A stretch of 64,000 nucleotides of DNA. Source: Saccharibacillus soli (GTDB taxonomy: Bacteria > Bacillota > Bacilli > Paenibacillales > Paenibacillaceae). The stretch is from assembly GCA_002189105.1 (NCBI GenBank), contig NIOB01000004.1:264648-328647 (forward strand), given 5' to 3'. Under the pieces are notes generated by a model. The model had not been told where the DNA came from, did no database searches, and saw only the letters and a list, made by a program, of their open reading frames with translations. A program made the translations under genes and the position numbers. Every line of letters begins with the position of its first letter. Position 1 is the stretch's first letter. This document shows positions 8,509 to 17,871 of this stretch, piece by piece.

Positions 8509-9885
8509 GTGCTCGAAGTGAAGCAGGTATGCAAGAGATACGATGGCGGACGCGGCGTGCAGAACATTGATTTTTCGATGCAGCGCGGCGAGATCGTCGG
8601 GTTTCTCGGGCCAAATGGCGCAGGAAAAACTACGACGATGCGGATGATTACAGGGTATCTGTATCCGACCGAAGGAACCATTACGGTGGATGGGCTGTCC
8701 GTGCATGACGAAGCGCGTAAAGCAAGATCGAAGATCGGCTATTTGCCGGAAACCCCGCCTCTCTATCCGGATTTGACGGTGGAGGCGTATTTGAAGTTTG
8801 TGGCGAAGCTGCGGGATGTTCCGACAAGGGAACAGAAGCTGCGTGTAGCCGAGATGGTCTCCCGGCTGGGCTTGACTGGACGCGAACGCCAGTCCATTCG
8901 CCATCTGTCGAAGGGATACAAGCAGCGGCTGGGTCTGGCGCAGGCCATTATTCACAAGCCCGATCTGCTGGTTCTGGACGAACCGACTTCCGGTCTCGAC
9001 CCCAGCCAGATCATCGAGATTCGCAGCCTGATTCGGGAACTGGGCGAAAATCATACGGTACTGCTCAGTACCCATATTTTGCAGGAAGTCGGGGCACTCT
9101 GTGACCGCGTATTGATTATCAACCGGGGCGAGCTGGTTATGGACGGTGCGCCGGGTGAGATCGGAGCGCGGATGGAGAACCGCTTTGTCGTATCGGTAGA
9201 AGTTCGCGGGGAGCGCGAACGCGTCGAAAGCGTACTGGGCGATTGGGCGAAGACGCGCGGCATCTCGGCGGAGATCAAGGCCGAAACGAAGGAAGGCAGT
9301 GCCGCGCATGGACTTGGAACCCCAGCCAGTCTGCCAATGGAGGACGCTCAAGAACAGACGAGTTCCATCACGGAAAGCGGACATCCTGATAACGTTCTCG
9401 TCATTCCTGTTGTTACGGACTCTCCTGCGGCGGCTGAAGTGTCCGAATTGGAGGCTCAGACGGGAACGTCTGCTGAAGCTTCGGAAGATCTCGCAAAACC
9501 AGCAGCAGAAGCACTAGTTGCAGAGAAGACAGAAAAGGCTGCTGTACAACCTGCTGCCCCGGCTTCCGTCGAAGCGGTGCAGGTGGTCGATCTGTCGGCA
9601 GAGCGTCCGCAGCAGCCGTTACCCAAACAACCGCAAGCGCAAATTCCTGCTGCGCAGCCTGCCTCGGGCGTACGCGCTGTGTTGACGGCATCCGGTCAGG
9701 AAGACTTCCGGGTGGAGCTGTTCCGGCTGCTGGCCGAGGCCGACCTGCCGATTCTGGAGCTGCACAAGGAAAATCTGACGCTGGAAGATGTGTTCATCAA
9801 GCTGACCGAAGGCGACAAGACATCGACCGCCCCTGCCGAGCAAAGTTCCGTCTCCGGTACGCAATCGGGAGGTGAAGGCCAATGA
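8509..9885 (+). CDS. ABC transporter ATPase, GldA-like, with long linker
   Basis: A 458-residue ATP-binding subunit. Walker A is GPNGAGKTT (residues 34-42), the signature is LSKGYKQRLGLAQA (133-146) and Walker B is LLVLDEPTSGLDP (153-165), followed by the switch His in LLSTHIL. Residues 225-257 and 388-433 look like two halves of the small C-terminal domain usual in ABC-2 ATPases. They are separated by about 130 residues rich in Ala, Pro, Glu and Gln, probably disordered. Start: GTG at 8509 after GAAGGGATG. It overlaps the next gene by 4 nt (ATGA). Together with the next three genes it forms a GldA-GldF-GldG-DUF4340 operon, an exporter type of unknown substrate in Gram-positives. Confidence 0.88.
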   Translation: MLEVKQVCKRYDGGRGVQNIDFSMQRGEIVGFLGPNGAGKTTTMRMITGYLYPTEGTITVDGLSVHDEARKARSKIGYLPETPPLYPDLTVEAYLKFVAKLRDVPTREQKLRVAEMVSRLGLTGRERQSIRHLSKGYKQRLGLAQAIIHKPDLLVLDEPTSGLDPSQIIEIRSLIRELGENHTVLLSTHILQEVGALCDRVLIINRGELVMDGAPGEIGARMENRFVVSVEVRGERERVESVLGDWAKTRGISAEIKAETKEGSAAHGLGTPASLPMEDAQEQTSSITESGHPDNVLVIPVVTDSPAAAEVSELEAQTGTSAEASEDLAKPAAEALVAEKTEKAAVQPAAPASVEAVQVVDLSAERPQQPLPKQPQAQIPAAQPASGVRAVLTASGQEDFRVELFRLLAEADLPILELHKENLTLEDVFIKLTEGDKTSTAPAEQSSVSGTQSGGEGQ

Positions 9886-10595
9886 ATCGGATCATGGCGA
9901 TCTGCGGTAAAGAGCTGCGTTTATACTTCTTGACGCCAACCTCCTACTTTGCCTTTGCGATCTATATTCTGATGTCCAGCTTCATGTTCTATGTGGACTT
10001 TGTTACCTATCAGCCCAGCGTGATCGATTACCGGCTGATTCTCAGCGACATGCTGTTTATGCTGCTGATCGTGGTTCCCATCCTCACCATGCGCCTGATC
10101 TCGGAAGAGTTCCGTCAGGGCACGGATGAGCTGCTGCTGACTTCACCAGCCAGCGTCACGGAAGTGGTTCTGGGCAAATATCTGGCTGCGCTGAATGTCC
10201 TGTTCATGCTGCTGGTCTGCAATATGGTCTACCCGGCGATCATGTCACTGTTTGGATCTCTCAACCTGTTGACACTCTGGCTGTCGCTGCTTGGGGTCTT
10301 CCTGATGGGCGCAGCGATGATGGCGATCGGATTGTTCGCTTCGGCGTTGTCCCAGCATCAGATGGTGTCTGCCGTGGCGGGCTTTGTCCTGCTGCTGCTG
10401 TTCTGGCTGGCGGGTTCGATGACTTCGCAGAATGAGAAGCTGTCCGCATGGGTCGAGCCTTTTTCGCTGCCCGACCGCATCACGAACCTGACCAAGGGCG
10501 TCATCAATGGTCCTGACGTGATCTTTTACGTATCGCTGGCGATACTGTTTGTTGTGCTCAGTATCCAGGTGATCGAACGGAAACGGTGGAGGTAG
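9882..10595 (+). CDS. ABC-2 type permease, GldF-like
   Basis: A 237-residue integral membrane protein with six predicted spans, at about residues 20-40, 55-75, 100-120, 135-160, 165-185 and 205-225. RLISEEFRQGTDELLLTSPAS (residues 73 onward) is the cytoplasmic coupling segment typical of GldF/NosY-type ABC-2 permeases. It overlaps the ATPase gene by 4 nt and is followed after 4 nt by the GldG-like gene, so translation is coupled. Confidence 0.87.
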   Translation: MNRIMAICGKELRLYFLTPTSYFAFAIYILMSSFMFYVDFVTYQPSVIDYRLILSDMLFMLLIVVPILTMRLISEEFRQGTDELLLTSPASVTEVVLGKYLAALNVLFMLLVCNMVYPAIMSLFGSLNLLTLWLSLLGVFLMGAAMMAIGLFASALSQHQMVSAVAGFVLLLLFWLAGSMTSQNEKLSAWVEPFSLPDRITNLTKGVINGPDVIFYVSLAILFVVLSIQVIERKRWR

Positions 10596-10599
10596 ACCC

Positions 10600-12003
10600 A
10601 TGAACAAAAAAACGAAACGACTGCTGCATCATACGAATACGCTGGTGATTTCGCTGGTATCCATCGGCCTGTTCGTGCTGCTGACCCTTTTTCTAAACAA
10701 AGCTTCGGAATTCCAGGTCGATCTGACCGCGAACAAACAGTACACCCTGTCGGATCAGACGAACACGGTACTGGGCAAGCTGCCGGACAAGATCAAGGTG
10801 GACGTGTTCACCAATCAGGATGGCGACGGGGAACTGGTCACGCGTGAAGTGAAAGACCTTGTGCAGGAATATGCGAAAAAAAGCAGCAAACTCGACGTGC
10901 ACACCTACAGCCTGGTGCAGCAGCCGGAGCTGGCGCGTCAATATAACCTGTCTTCCAGCTCGATCGTCGTCACTTACGGCAAAAAATCGCAGACGATTCC
11001 GTTTCAGGAGATGTTTGGTTCGGGCGACAGCAGTTCCTACACATTCCTTGGCGAATCGAAGCTGACCAGTGCGCTGAACGCACTGATCTCGACGGAGAAA
11101 CATAAAGCGTATGTCCTCGCCGGACATAACGAATTCCCGCTGTCGAATCTATCCCAGCTGACCGCAGGGTTGAAGGCAGATAACACGGAAGTCGCAGAAC
11201 TTCAGCTGTATCAAGCGGGCAAGATTCCGGACGATGCGGATCTGCTGATGATCGTCGCACCTGAGAACGATCTGAGCGACAAGGAATTGAAGCTGATCGA
11301 GACGTACCTGGATGGCAAAGGCAAGCTGTTCCTGTCCCTCGGCTTTAATCCTGCGATGAAGACGGGCTGGAAAAACATCGATGCTCTGATGGCGAAATAC
11401 GGTGTCGTTGATGAACATGCGATCGCCGTCGATCGGACGAACACGCAGCTGTATGATCCGCTTACGGTCGTGCCAAGCTATGAATCCCACGCGATTACCG
11501 AGAAGCTTCGTGACAGCAAGATCTATCCCATGACCTATCTGTCCGTTGCGCTGACTGCTGCGGAGAAGGCGCCGACGGGATTGACCGTCTCGCCGCTGCT
11601 GAGTACCTCTTCGGAAAGTTATGGAGAGACGGATCTGGACGGTCTGCTCAAGTCGAAGAGTGAATATGACAAAGCCGCCGACCTGGCCGGTCCACTCTAT
11701 CTGGGCTATGCCGTAGACGATGCCAAGGGCAAACCCAAGGCCGTACTGCTGGGTACCTCGTATTTCCTGAGCGACGACCAGATTGCGGAGCAGGGCAACA
11801 AGGACTTTGCGCTGAACAGTATCAATTATCTGAGCGGCAATCAGAGCGATCTGACCATTCGGGCACGTGAGCAGCAGCAGTACGAGACGGCTTATCTGAC
11901 TGCACCGCAGGCTCGCTACATCCTGATCGGCACCATGATTGTCTTCCCGCTGGTCTTTGTATTGGCTGGTGTGCTGCTCTGGTGGAGACGGAGACGCGTA
12001 TGA
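10600..12003 (+). CDS. GldG-family ABC transport accessory protein
   Basis: A 467-residue protein with an N-terminal span (about 15-35), a large extracytoplasmic region and a C-terminal span (about 440-460) ending in WWRRRRV. The N-terminal part (FQVDLTANKQYTLSDQT) and the region VDVFTNQDG are characteristic of GldG/ABC_transp_aux proteins, which carry a thioredoxin-like fold. It works with the two preceding subunits and overlaps the next gene at ATGA (12000-12003). Confidence 0.85.
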   Translation: MNKKTKRLLHHTNTLVISLVSIGLFVLLTLFLNKASEFQVDLTANKQYTLSDQTNTVLGKLPDKIKVDVFTNQDGDGELVTREVKDLVQEYAKKSSKLDVHTYSLVQQPELARQYNLSSSSIVVTYGKKSQTIPFQEMFGSGDSSSYTFLGESKLTSALNALISTEKHKAYVLAGHNEFPLSNLSQLTAGLKADNTEVAELQLYQAGKIPDDADLLMIVAPENDLSDKELKLIETYLDGKGKLFLSLGFNPAMKTGWKNIDALMAKYGVVDEHAIAVDRTNTQLYDPLTVVPSYESHAITEKLRDSKIYPMTYLSVALTAAEKAPTGLTVSPLLSTSSESYGETDLDGLLKSKSEYDKAADLAGPLYLGYAVDDAKGKPKAVLLGTSYFLSDDQIAEQGNKDFALNSINYLSGNQSDLTIRAREQQQYETAYLTAPQARYILIGTMIVFPLVFVLAGVLLWWRRRRV

Positions 12004-13034
12004 AAAAATACATGCCAACCTTAATCCTGGTTCTTGTGTTCCTCGGCGGACTTGGTTATGCGTATTCGCAAAATTTCTTCCGCGCCGAAGAGAAGGCGCC
12101 CGCGGTGAAGCTCGTCGATCTGGATTCATCCAAGATCTCCGGGATTCGCATCGCCAACGGCCAACTGACCTATCAACTGGTGAAAAAGGGCGACGAATGG
12201 AGCTTCACCGATCCCGACCATTATCCGGTCAATCCGTACGCCATCGATTCCTTGCTGTCCACGCTAACTTCGGCGGAGCAGGGCGGCGTGGTCGAACAGG
12301 CGCCGAAGGATGCTGCCCGGTACGGCCTGGATGTCTCGAAGAAAGGGGTCACCGTGACCGAAGACAACGGTCAGGTGGTGACGTTAGCCATCGGGGATAC
12401 CCTGCCGACCGGCAGCACGAACTATGTAAGACGGGATGATGGAGCCGTCGTGCAGTTGGATATGAACACAGCCAGCTCGCTGCTGCCCAACATCACCGAA
12501 CTGGTGGATACCTCGCCATTTGAATGGAATGACGCCAATCTCAAGGAGCTGACCTATAAGCGGGGTACCACAAGCTGGACGTTAAAAAACACATCCACGG
12601 ACGCGGCTTCGCCTGCCTGGACGCTCAACGGCAAGTCGATCAAGGGCGCCGATGCGACGACCGTATCCGGTTCGCTGAAGTACATCGCCAGCGACCGGCT
12701 GCCGCTCAAGGCTTCGACACTCGTTTCGCAAAAAGAAGACTTTACGCTGAAGGTAGTCACAAGCGAAAACGGCAAGGAAAAGACGCAGCTGTATCAGGGC
12801 AAAAAAGACCCAGACATTCAGAGTCTGGTCTGGGTCGTCCCTCAAGGCAAAGAATGGGCCTTCGCCGTGAAACCGGAAGACCTCCAAGCCGCCGAAACGC
12901 CCAAACTCACATCAGACAGTCAAACTGAAGGGACGGGCGCTGGAGAAGAGGGCAGCAGTCCCGCCTCCGGAAGCGTTGGGGCGGAAGAAAGTTCCGGCGG
13001 AGCAGAAGCGGGAACAAAGACGGGCGGGGAATAA
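12000..13034 (+). CDS. DUF4340-domain extracytoplasmic protein
   Basis: A 344-residue protein with one N-terminal membrane anchor (residues 4-20) and an external beta-rich DUF4340 region (YQLVKKGDEWSFTDPDHYPV and similar repeating strands). The last 45 residues are Gly/Ser/Glu-rich and low in complexity. I use the ATG at 12000, which overlaps the GldG stop codon as ATGA and has GGAGACGGAGA just upstream; an ATG 18 nt earlier lies further inside the previous gene. DUF4340 proteins regularly close GldA/F/G operons. Their role is not known. Confidence 0.84.
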   Translation: MKKYMPTLILVLVFLGGLGYAYSQNFFRAEEKAPAVKLVDLDSSKISGIRIANGQLTYQLVKKGDEWSFTDPDHYPVNPYAIDSLLSTLTSAEQGGVVEQAPKDAARYGLDVSKKGVTVTEDNGQVVTLAIGDTLPTGSTNYVRRDDGAVVQLDMNTASSLLPNITELVDTSPFEWNDANLKELTYKRGTTSWTLKNTSTDAASPAWTLNGKSIKGADATTVSGSLKYIASDRLPLKASTLVSQKEDFTLKVVTSENGKEKTQLYQGKKDPDIQSLVWVVPQGKEWAFAVKPEDLQAAETPKLTSDSQTEGTGAGEEGSSPASGSVGAEESSGGAEAGTKTGGE

Positions 13035-13143
13035 AGGTTAAGGTAAAGGTGACGAGGCAGGTATCAGGATCACCCGGACATCTGAGAGGCAGCCTTGAAC
13101 CTGATGCTAACTCTAAACCCAGGCTTAAACCCAAACCCAAATC

Positions 13144-13183
13144 AAAAGCCCCGGTTCGCACACAATGCGAACTGGGGCTTTTC
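13144..13183. terminator. Terminator after the ABC operon
   Basis: A 17-bp arm pair (AAAAGCCCCGGTTCGCA with TGCGAACTGGGGCTTTT, one G-T pair) and a 5-nt loop. The arms start with A and end with T, so the hairpin could work in both directions. The 60 nt before it contain AAACCC-like short repeats. Confidence 0.88.
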
Positions 13184-13289
13184 TGGGCTAGACGGTGGTT
13201 CCCGCCCGAGATACTGGCATGACCCGGTTTTTGCTTTTTCGTTTCGCTCCCCTTGCGCTATGATGAGAGCAGAAAAGGGGGAGGAAGCC

Positions 13290-14030
13290 ATGAATGAGCT
13301 TGGCTTGTTGGCAGCGGGAATGGCGATTGTGTTCATCGCCAGTTTCGTCCAGAGCCTCACCAGCTTCGGGTTTGCCCTGATTGCGCTTCCGCTGCTGAGT
13401 CTGTTCCTGCCGCTGCATCAGGCCGTTCCGGTCATTGTGATCTTCAGCCTGTTCGTCTGCCTGACGGTGGTGATTCCGCAGCGGCGCGACATTGACGTGC
13501 GGCAGATCGGGCTGCTGATCCTATGCGGCATCGTGACCGCGCCGCTGGGCACGTATTTGCTCTTGGTCGTCGATGCTTCGACGCTCAAAGCCGTCACGGG
13601 CATCTTGATTGCACTGTTCGCCGCGCTGATGCTGCTCGGCCGCTCGCTCCCCATCCGCAGCAGACGCCTCGCGTTTGTCACGGCGGGTTCCCTGAGCGGG
13701 CTGCTGAACGGCAGCATCTCGGTCAGCGGCCCGCCGCTGGCGCTCATCCTCTCCAATCAGGGGATGAGCAAGCAGGCGTTCCGCGCGAATCTGGCGCTGA
13801 ACGGGGTGATTCTGAACGCAGTCAGCGTCGCGTCCTTTGCCGCAGGCGGGTTATTGACCGGCGAGCTGGGCAGCCGGCTGCTGGGTGCGCTGCCCGCCAT
13901 GCTGCTGGGCGCATGGCTGGGCGCACGGGCGGTCAGCCGCTTCGATGAGCGGCTGTTCAAGCAGATCTCGCTGTGGCTGATCCTGGTCTCCGGGATCTGG
14001 ACAGCGCTCAGTGGGTTGGGCTGGGTGTAG
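13290..14030 (+). CDS. TauE/SafE-family anion permease
   Basis: A 246-residue membrane protein with seven or eight predicted spans throughout. The N-terminal half (SFVQSLTSFGFALIALPLL) and the matching second-half segment (SGLLNGSISVSGPPLALIL) are the duplicated signature of the TauE/SafE family, which moves sulfite, sulfonates or organic acids across the membrane. The ATG at 13290 follows GGGGGAGGAAG; the long open frame upstream crosses the terminator and is not coding. It stands alone and the substrate cannot be told. Confidence 0.87.
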   Translation: MNELGLLAAGMAIVFIASFVQSLTSFGFALIALPLLSLFLPLHQAVPVIVIFSLFVCLTVVIPQRRDIDVRQIGLLILCGIVTAPLGTYLLLVVDASTLKAVTGILIALFAALMLLGRSLPIRSRRLAFVTAGSLSGLLNGSISVSGPPLALILSNQGMSKQAFRANLALNGVILNAVSVASFAAGGLLTGELGSRLLGALPAMLLGAWLGARAVSRFDERLFKQISLWLILVSGIWTALSGLGWV

Positions 14031-14175
14031 CGGCAGCGATGCGCCGCGTTCCCATTTTCCAACGGCCTGCGGGCTTAACGACAACTGCTGGGCGAGTCTG
14101 GCCTGGACTGGACTGGTACAGGTTTTTGGCTTTACGGGCTTCTGCGATTTTGATCCCGATCTCATTGGGGTTAAC
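14031..14175 (-). pseudogene. Frameshifted XRE-type HTH regulator remnant
   Basis: Two adjacent minus-strand frames each encode half of a helix-turn-helix of the XRE family. One reads NEIGIKIAEARKAKNL (about 14166-14119), the other ARLAQQLSLSPQAVGKWERG (about 14102-14043). They join as one classical domain if about 10 nt are removed at 14100-14118, where the DNA holds a short CCAGT-like direct repeat, so slippage is the simplest cause. The remnant stops at the end of the TauE gene and has no start codon in frame. It is a decayed, truncated regulator gene. Confidence 0.72.
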
Positions 14176-14326
14176 ATGGGGATAGACTTTCTTGCCGTTG
14201 GGGTTTGTCAACGTACTCCCAGTAATCGGATTCGCTGGGGAATGGAAAGATAGAGGCGCAGCCGTCCGTGTTTTTCGGCAGCTATCGGTTGTTTTAGTCA
14301 AGATTCAGGCAAAGGAGCAGGCAGGA

Positions 14327-14899
14327 ATGACACAAATCACCAAACGTGCGCTGGCCGCGTCGCTCAAGAAGCTGCTGTCGCAGAAGACACTCGACAAGAT
14401 CACCGTGATCGACATTGCCGAAGAGTGTGAAGTGAATCGGCAGACCTTCTATTATCATTTCAAAGACATTTATGATCTGATTGATTGGATTTACACCCAT
14501 GAAGCCGCACGTGCCCTGGATGGCAACAAGACCTCGGAGACGTGGCAGCAGGGTTTTTTGCGCATTTTTGAATACGTCTCGCAGAATAAGAGTTTCGTGC
14601 TGAATACCTACCATTCCGTCAACCGGGAGCACCTGGAGCGTTATCTGCATCAGGAGACGCAGGCGCTGCTGCTGGGTGTGATCGAGGAAAAAGCCGTTGG
14701 ATTAAACGTTCGAGGCGACGACAAAGCGTTTATCGCGCACTTCTATAAATTCGCTTTTGTAGGCCTCGTGCTGGATTGGATCAAAAGTGGCATGCGTGAA
14801 GAACCGGAGCAGATTGTGGAGCGATTGAGCATCCTGATTCAGGGGGATTTTGCCGGGGCTTTACAGCGATTTGAAGCGGGACGTCATCCGATGAGCTGA
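14327..14899 (+). CDS. TetR-family regulator (DhaS/TetR_C_8 type)
   Basis: A 190-residue regulator. The helix-turn-helix covers residues 8-55 (ALAASLKKLLSQKTLDKITV then VNRQTFYYHFKDIYDL), which is the NRQTFYYHF signature of the DhaS-like branch. The remainder is the C-terminal TetR_C_8-type domain. The ATG at 14327 has AAAGGAG at 14311-14317. It is directly upstream of the oleate hydratase gene, and an 8-bp dyad lies between them, so it probably controls that gene in response to fatty acids. This role is inferred from position. Confidence 0.85.
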   Translation: MTQITKRALAASLKKLLSQKTLDKITVIDIAEECEVNRQTFYYHFKDIYDLIDWIYTHEAARALDGNKTSETWQQGFLRIFEYVSQNKSFVLNTYHSVNREHLERYLHQETQALLLGVIEEKAVGLNVRGDDKAFIAHFYKFAFVGLVLDWIKSGMREEPEQIVERLSILIQGDFAGALQRFEAGRHPMS

Positions 14900-14901
14900 C
14901 T

Positions 14902-14929
14902 TTTAGACAATTCCCTCCTTGTGTCTAAA
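14902..14929. promoter_or_regulatory. Dyad TTTAGACA-N12-TGTCTAAA before oleate hydratase
   Basis: Perfect 8-bp arms start three bases after the TetR stop codon and about 105 nt before the oleate hydratase start. A third TGTCTA lies at 14951-14956. It is a plausible operator for the TetR protein just upstream, though no strong -35/-10 pair could be placed beside it. Confidence 0.55.
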
Positions 14930-15035
14930 TTTTCGTCAGGCCTGCCGGATTGTCTATGTTCGCCTTTTTCGTAAGAGCCTATGCTGGGTTCAGAACCTCA
15001 AGGTCTTCCAAATTACGAATACGGAGGGAATGTCC

Positions 15036-16811
15036 ATGTATTACAGCAGCGGCAATTACGAAGCGTTCGCAAGACCGATGAAACCTGAAGGGGTAGACGG
15101 CAAATCGGCTTATCTGGTAGGCGCAGGGCTGGCTTCGCTGGCAGCAGCCTGCTTCCTGATCCGGGACGGGCAGATGAAAGGGCAGCGCATCCATATTCTC
15201 GAAGAACTGAATATTGCGGGCGGAGCGCTCGACGGCAGCAAGGAAGAGAACAAAGGATTCGTGATTCGCGGCGGCCGCGAGATGGAAGACCATTTTGAAT
15301 GTCTATGGGATCTGTTCCACTCCATCCCTTCGCTGGAAGTCGAAGACGCGTCGGTACTGGACGAATTCTACTGGCTGAACAAGAAAGACCCGAATTATTC
15401 GCTGATGCGGGCCACGATAAATCAGGGCGAAGATGCTCATACCGACGGCAAGTTTGGACTGAGCGAAAAGGCCGCGATGGAGATCGTCAAGCTGTTCCTG
15501 ACCCGGAATGAAGACCTCTATGATCGCAAGATTACGGATGTCTTTACACAGGATTTCTTTGACTCCAACTTCTGGCTGTATTGGCGCACGATGTTTGCCT
15601 TTGAAGATTGGCATAGTGCCCTGGAGATGAAGCTGTACATCCAGCGGTTCATTCACCATATCGGCGGGCTGCCGGACTTCTCCGCGCTCAAGTTTACCAA
15701 ATACAATCAGTTTGAGTCGTTGGTGCAGCCGATGATGAAATATCTCGAAGATCATGATGTGCATTTTGTCTATGATACCCGGGTTACGAATGTGGTCTTT
15801 GAGCAGCGCGGCGAACGCAAAGTGGCGGCGAAGATTGAATGTGTACGCGGCGGTCAGCCAGAGTCCATTGATCTGACCGAAGATGATCTGGTATTTGTGA
15901 CCAACGGAAGCTGTACGGAAAATGCCACGCTTGGCGATCACGCCCACGCGCCAGTGCTGAATACGCAGCCGGGAGGCGGCGGATGCTGGGAGCTGTGGCG
16001 AAACATCGCGGCGCAGGATGCTTCGTTTGGTCGGCCGGAGAAATTCTGCATGAACATCGATGCCACCAAGTGGGAGTCCGCGACCATCACCACCCTCGAT
16101 CATCGGATTCCGCCTTATATTGAAAAAATCTGCCAACGCGACCCGTTCAGCGGGAAGGTGGTCACCGGCGGCATCGTCAGCGTCAAGGATTCCAGTTGGA
16201 TGCTCAGTTGGACGTTGAACCGTCAGCCGCATTTTAAAAGTCAGTCCAAGGATCAATTGGTCGTCTGGTTCTATGCGCTGTTCACCGATGTGCCGGGCGA
16301 TTATATCAAGAAGCCAATGCAGGACTGCACCGGCGAAGAGATTACGGCGGAATGGCTGTATCATATGGGAGTTCCGGTCTCGGACATCCCGGAACTGGCT
16401 GCTCATGCCGCGAATTGTATTCCCTGCATGATGCCTTATATCACGGCGTTCTTCATGCCGCGTACTGCCGGAGATCGTCCGAAAGTCGTACCGGAGGGCT
16501 GTGTGAACTTCGCCTTCATCGGGCAGTTTGCGGACACGGAGCGGGATACCGTATTTACGACTGAATATTCGGTTCGTACGGCGATGGAATCCGTGTATAC
16601 GCTGCTGAACGTGGATCGCGGCGTGCCGGAAGTCTTCGCCTCCGAGTATGACATTCGTACGCTGCTGGATTCGACATCGAAGATGATGGACGGCAAGAAA
16701 CTGACGGATCTGAAGCAGCCGCTGCTGCTGAAGCTGGTCGAGCAGGGCGTGTTAAAGAAAGCTTCAGGCACAGTGGTTGAGGAACTGCTGGTGAAGTATG
16801 GAATTATCTAA
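15036..16811 (+). CDS. ohyA: Oleate hydratase
   Basis: A 591-residue FAD protein of the oleate hydratase (67-kDa myosin-cross-reactive antigen) family. It hydrates cis-9 unsaturated fatty acids to 10-hydroxy acids and helps detoxify free fatty acids at the membrane. The FAD-binding glycine motif is [18 protein letters not shown] (residues 25-42), and the catalytic region [15 protein letters not shown] contains the conserved Glu. Family blocks such as [15 protein letters not shown] and [11 protein letters not shown] are intact. GGAGGG at 15023-15028 gives better spacing to the ATG at 15036 than to that at 15030. Expression is probably governed by the TetR gene upstream. The length is normal. 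Confidence 0.95.
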   Translation: MYYSSGNYEAFARPMKPEGVDGKSAYLVGAGLASLAAACFLIRDGQMKGQRIHILEELNIAGGALDGSKEENKGFVIRGGREMEDHFECLWDLFHSIPSLEVEDASVLDEFYWLNKKDPNYSLMRATINQGEDAHTDGKFGLSEKAAMEIVKLFLTRNEDLYDRKITDVFTQDFFDSNFWLYWRTMFAFEDWHSALEMKLYIQRFIHHIGGLPDFSALKFTKYNQFESLVQPMMKYLEDHDVHFVYDTRVTNVVFEQRGERKVAAKIECVRGGQPESIDLTEDDLVFVTNGSCTENATLGDHAHAPVLNTQPGGGGCWELWRNIAAQDASFGRPEKFCMNIDATKWESATITTLDHRIPPYIEKICQRDPFSGKVVTGGIVSVKDSSWMLSWTLNRQPHFKSQSKDQLVVWFYALFTDVPGDYIKKPMQDCTGEEITAEWLYHMGVPVSDIPELAAHAANCIPCMMPYITAFFMPRTAGDRPKVVPEGCVNFAFIGQFADTERDTVFTTEYSVRTAMESVYTLLNVDRGVPEVFASEYDIRTLLDSTSKMMDGKKLTDLKQPLLLKLVEQGVLKKASGTVVEELLVKYGII

Positions 16812-16848
16812 GGGAAGCCCAACCTGATCGAATTACCTCAGAGCACAA

Positions 16849-16906
16849 AGAAGCATGGTCGTTTCTCACGGGAGGTTCTCCTGCGCAGAAGCGGCCATGC
16901 TTTTTG
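16849..16906. terminator. Shared terminator between convergent genes
   Basis: AAGCATGGTCG pairs with CGGCCATGCTT around an inner loop of about 30 nt, with T runs on the plus side and A-rich sequence on the other. It can end both the oleate hydratase and the methyltransferase transcripts. Confidence 0.75.
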
Positions 16907-16924
16907 ATTGGTCTGGATTGGTCT

Positions 16925-17761
16925 CTAGTTGTCTTTATCCGATCCCTTCACGCCCAAACGCATCCGATAGCTGAACAGCAGCTCTTTTTCTTCCCCGGCA
17001 AAAAAGGCTTCGACGGTACGGCTGAATTGTTCTGCGGCCTCCTGAACATCCTGGGCACCCAGCCTTATCGCCGCCTGGGTACCGCCCTGGCTGAGGGCAA
17101 GACCCAGATAACGATCAGCTCCAGCCTTCTCCCAGTTATGGAAGACGATCTCCCGTGTGTAGCGGAACTGCCGGGAATCCTGGATCTGACGAAGATGCTG
17201 ATCCTTGGGCCACTTGTAGGCTTGTTGATCCTGCGGGGATAATTCTTGGGCACGTCGTTCAGCGAGATCATACAGATTGGAATAAGCCGCTTCCATCTCC
17301 ACACCGAGTACGGGCGGCCAGTCGCAGTCATAGGCGGCAAAGACGCCACCCGGACGGAGCACGCGGGCGAATTCGGCTAAGGTCGGCTGCGGATTCATCC
17401 AGTGGAAGGATTGCGAGCAGGTGACCAGATCGATGGAGCCATTTTCCAGACCCAGATCGTCAGCGTATCCTTCACGAAACGTCAGGGAAGCCGGGCGGCC
17501 TGCGGCCTCCCATTTGCTCTCGGCCATGCTGCGCATATCCTTGCTGGGTTCGATGCCGTAGATCTGCCGGGCACGATTCAGCCACAAAAAGGTGGACAGC
17601 CCTGTGCCGCAGCCCACGTCAGCAACCGTATCCGGCGTCCCTCCCAGGTACATTTCCAGAATGTTCACGACTTCCTTGGGGGCAGACGGGCGATGGCGAT
17701 CATACAGTTCGCCAAATCCGGCGAAACGATCCACATTATTTTTACGGATATGTTCCAGCAT
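16925..17761 (-). CDS. Class I SAM-dependent methyltransferase
   Basis: A 278-residue Rossmann-fold methyltransferase. Motif I is VADVGCGTGLSTFLWL, the acidic end of beta-2 is YGIEPS, and motif post-I/II regions are FREGYADDLGLENGSIDLV and FARVLRPGGVFAAY. SFHWMNPQP is typical of the Methyltransf_11 small-molecule branch. I start at the ATG at 17761 with GAGGAGGAG upstream; an in-frame ATG at 17794 precedes that site and is less likely. It is convergent with the oleate hydratase gene. The substrate is unknown. Confidence 0.85.
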   Translation of the reverse strand: MLEHIRKNNVDRFAGFGELYDRHRPSAPKEVVNILEMYLGGTPDTVADVGCGTGLSTFLWLNRARQIYGIEPSKDMRSMAESKWEAAGRPASLTFREGYADDLGLENGSIDLVTCSQSFHWMNPQPTLAEFARVLRPGGVFAAYDCDWPPVLGVEMEAAYSNLYDLAERRAQELSPQDQQAYKWPKDQHLRQIQDSRQFRYTREIVFHNWEKAGADRYLGLALSQGGTQAAIRLGAQDVQEAAEQFSRTVEAFFAGEEKELLFSYRMRLGVKGSDKDN

Positions 17762-17871
17762 CAGCAGTTCTCCTCCTCGGGGTGATGAATACATTTATCC
17801 TCTCATGATTCGATGGAAAAAGGAAATTCGTTAGCGACAGGGAATCTCTTGATAAGGAGGGGATACAATCC

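Noticed and set aside
13095-13289. N-terminal extension of the TauE/SafE gene
   Set aside because: The extension would translate the terminator hairpin at 13144-13183, and a strong ribosome binding site precedes the ATG at 13290.
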